Origin: Candidatus Aenigmatarchaeota archaeon
Lineage (GTDB): Archaea; Aenigmatarchaeota; Aenigmatarchaeia; QMZP01; QMZT01
Length of the DNA: 49,588 bases
Direction of reading: 5' to 3'
Assembly: GCA_016932215.1 (NCBI GenBank)
Contig: JAFGDH010000001.1
Location: 1 to 49,588 of the forward strand
Positions 49,274 to 49,588 of the stretch are shown here, one piece after another. Under the pieces are notes generated by a model. That model saw only the letters and a list, made by a program, of their open reading frames with translations, was not told the origin of the DNA and ran no database searches. Position 1 is the first letter of the stretch; each line of letters opens with the position of its first letter. The position numbers and the translations under genes were made by a program.

Positions 49274-49588
49274 TTACACTTTTCCCGTTACCGTGGCAGT
49301 GTCAACCGCCTGGTAACCGCCTTGCGGTGTGTAAGTTACTGTTACCTTCAGCGAATAGGATGATCCTGTTGTCAGTCCCATTGTTGTGCAGTTCACCGTC
49401 GTCTCTGTTATCTGACCGGGTGCTATGCTGAATGCAGTCGAATTAGTCGTGCATCCGGCACCTCCAGCGGTAGGAGCTACAGCGACGGAACCAACTGATA
49501 TGGTCTTCCCTACCTGATTTGGTAGCTTTATCCTGAATGTTCCGCCCGTTTCAAGTATGTGAGCTGTCGAGGCCCCAAGAGTCTGGAA
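49274..49588 (-). CDS. C-terminal part of a secreted beta-rich protein (5' end outside window)
   Basis: The reverse frame enters at the window edge and ends at the TAA at 49274-49276, giving 104 residues. It is Thr/Ser/Gly-rich, beta-like, with two Cys (GAGCTTNSTAF, VNCTTMGL) that might pair, and N-X-S/T sequons. The last part (SLKVTVTYTPQGGYQAVDTATVTGKV) resembles the C-terminal beta domain of archaeal pilins and surface proteins. It could be a pilin of the Tad-like system; only the end is visible, so this is not sure. The 78-base gap to pth2 holds the pth2 promoter region. Confidence 0.6.
   Translation of the reverse strand, partial: FQTLGASTAHILETGGTFRIKLPNQVGKTISVGSVAVAPTAGGAGCTTNSTAFSIAPGQITETTVNCTTMGLTTGSSYSLKVTVTYTPQGGYQAVDTATVTGKV

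Noticed and set aside
1-49588. CRISPR arrays, insertion sequences, integrases, prophage or attachment sites
   Set aside because: No regular repeat-spacer pattern, transposase or integrase motif was seen on either strand.

Overview
The window is archaeal chromosomal DNA. It carries archaeal or eukaryote-type ribosomal proteins (S17e, L21e, L15e), the RNA polymerase subunit RpoF, Pus10, ABCE1/RLI, prefoldin alpha, Pth2, an ATP-dependent DNA ligase and an archaeal SRP RNA. It also has TATA-like boxes and recurrent GGTG/GGTGA ribosome binding sites just upstream of starts. Genes are densely packed: no gap exceeds about 200 bases, and several convergent genes are separated by one base. Small streamlined gene sets, many short membrane proteins and split pilus genes suggest a DPANN-type lineage. 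That placement is inference and is not proven here. I see no CRISPR array, insertion sequence, integrase or convincing tRNA.

Layout. 1-9.3 kb: a partial TIM-barrel sugar isomerase-like gene, pheT-pheS, a methyltransferase, a UbiA-like membrane protein, a PHP phosphoesterase, glyS, and an operon of S17e with a CBS-domain protein ending in a ribosome-hibernation-like domain. 9.3-11.1 kb: two tandem TadB/TadC-like pilus platform proteins. 11.1-15.9 kb: the SRP RNA, then a forward gene run of an FmdE-like protein, a membrane-anchored S16 (Lon-type) protease, TatD, Pus10, L21e, RpoF and DUF655. 15.9-19.7 kb: a reverse operon with a VirB11/TadA-type ATPase and two membrane or secreted proteins, which probably works with the 9-11 kb platform genes. 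19.8-22.5 kb: DNA ligase and a TrmB-like regulator. 22.5-27.4 kb: a cluster of mostly unrecognised genes on two divergent strands. 27.4-34.6 kb: a reverse operon of a giant secreted von Willebrand A protein, a thioredoxin-fold protein, a VanZ-like protein and ABCE1. 34.7-39.0 kb: an ESCRT-III-like coiled-coil protein, a NUDIX protein, a Vps4/CdvC-like AAA ATPase and a TPR/beta-sandwich partner. 39.1-43.9 kb: L15e, UMP kinase, CutA, ArgS, a KaiC-like ATPase and a MEMO protein. 43.9-48.4 kb: an eight-gene operon of a membrane-bound-hydrogenase/Mrp-type complex, ending in a frameshifted HIT gene. 48.4-49.6 kb: prefoldin alpha, Pth2 and the C-terminus of a secreted protein.

The two most notable loci are the possible Cdv/ESCRT-like membrane-remodelling module at 34.7-38.7 kb and the unrecognised divergent cluster at 22.5-27.4 kb. 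Others are the CBS-hibernation fusion in a ribosomal-protein operon, the hydrogenase-type operon without its catalytic large subunit, and the surface protein whose von Willebrand domain is split by about 510 residues containing duplicated modules. Functions rest on motif reading by eye; no database search was run.
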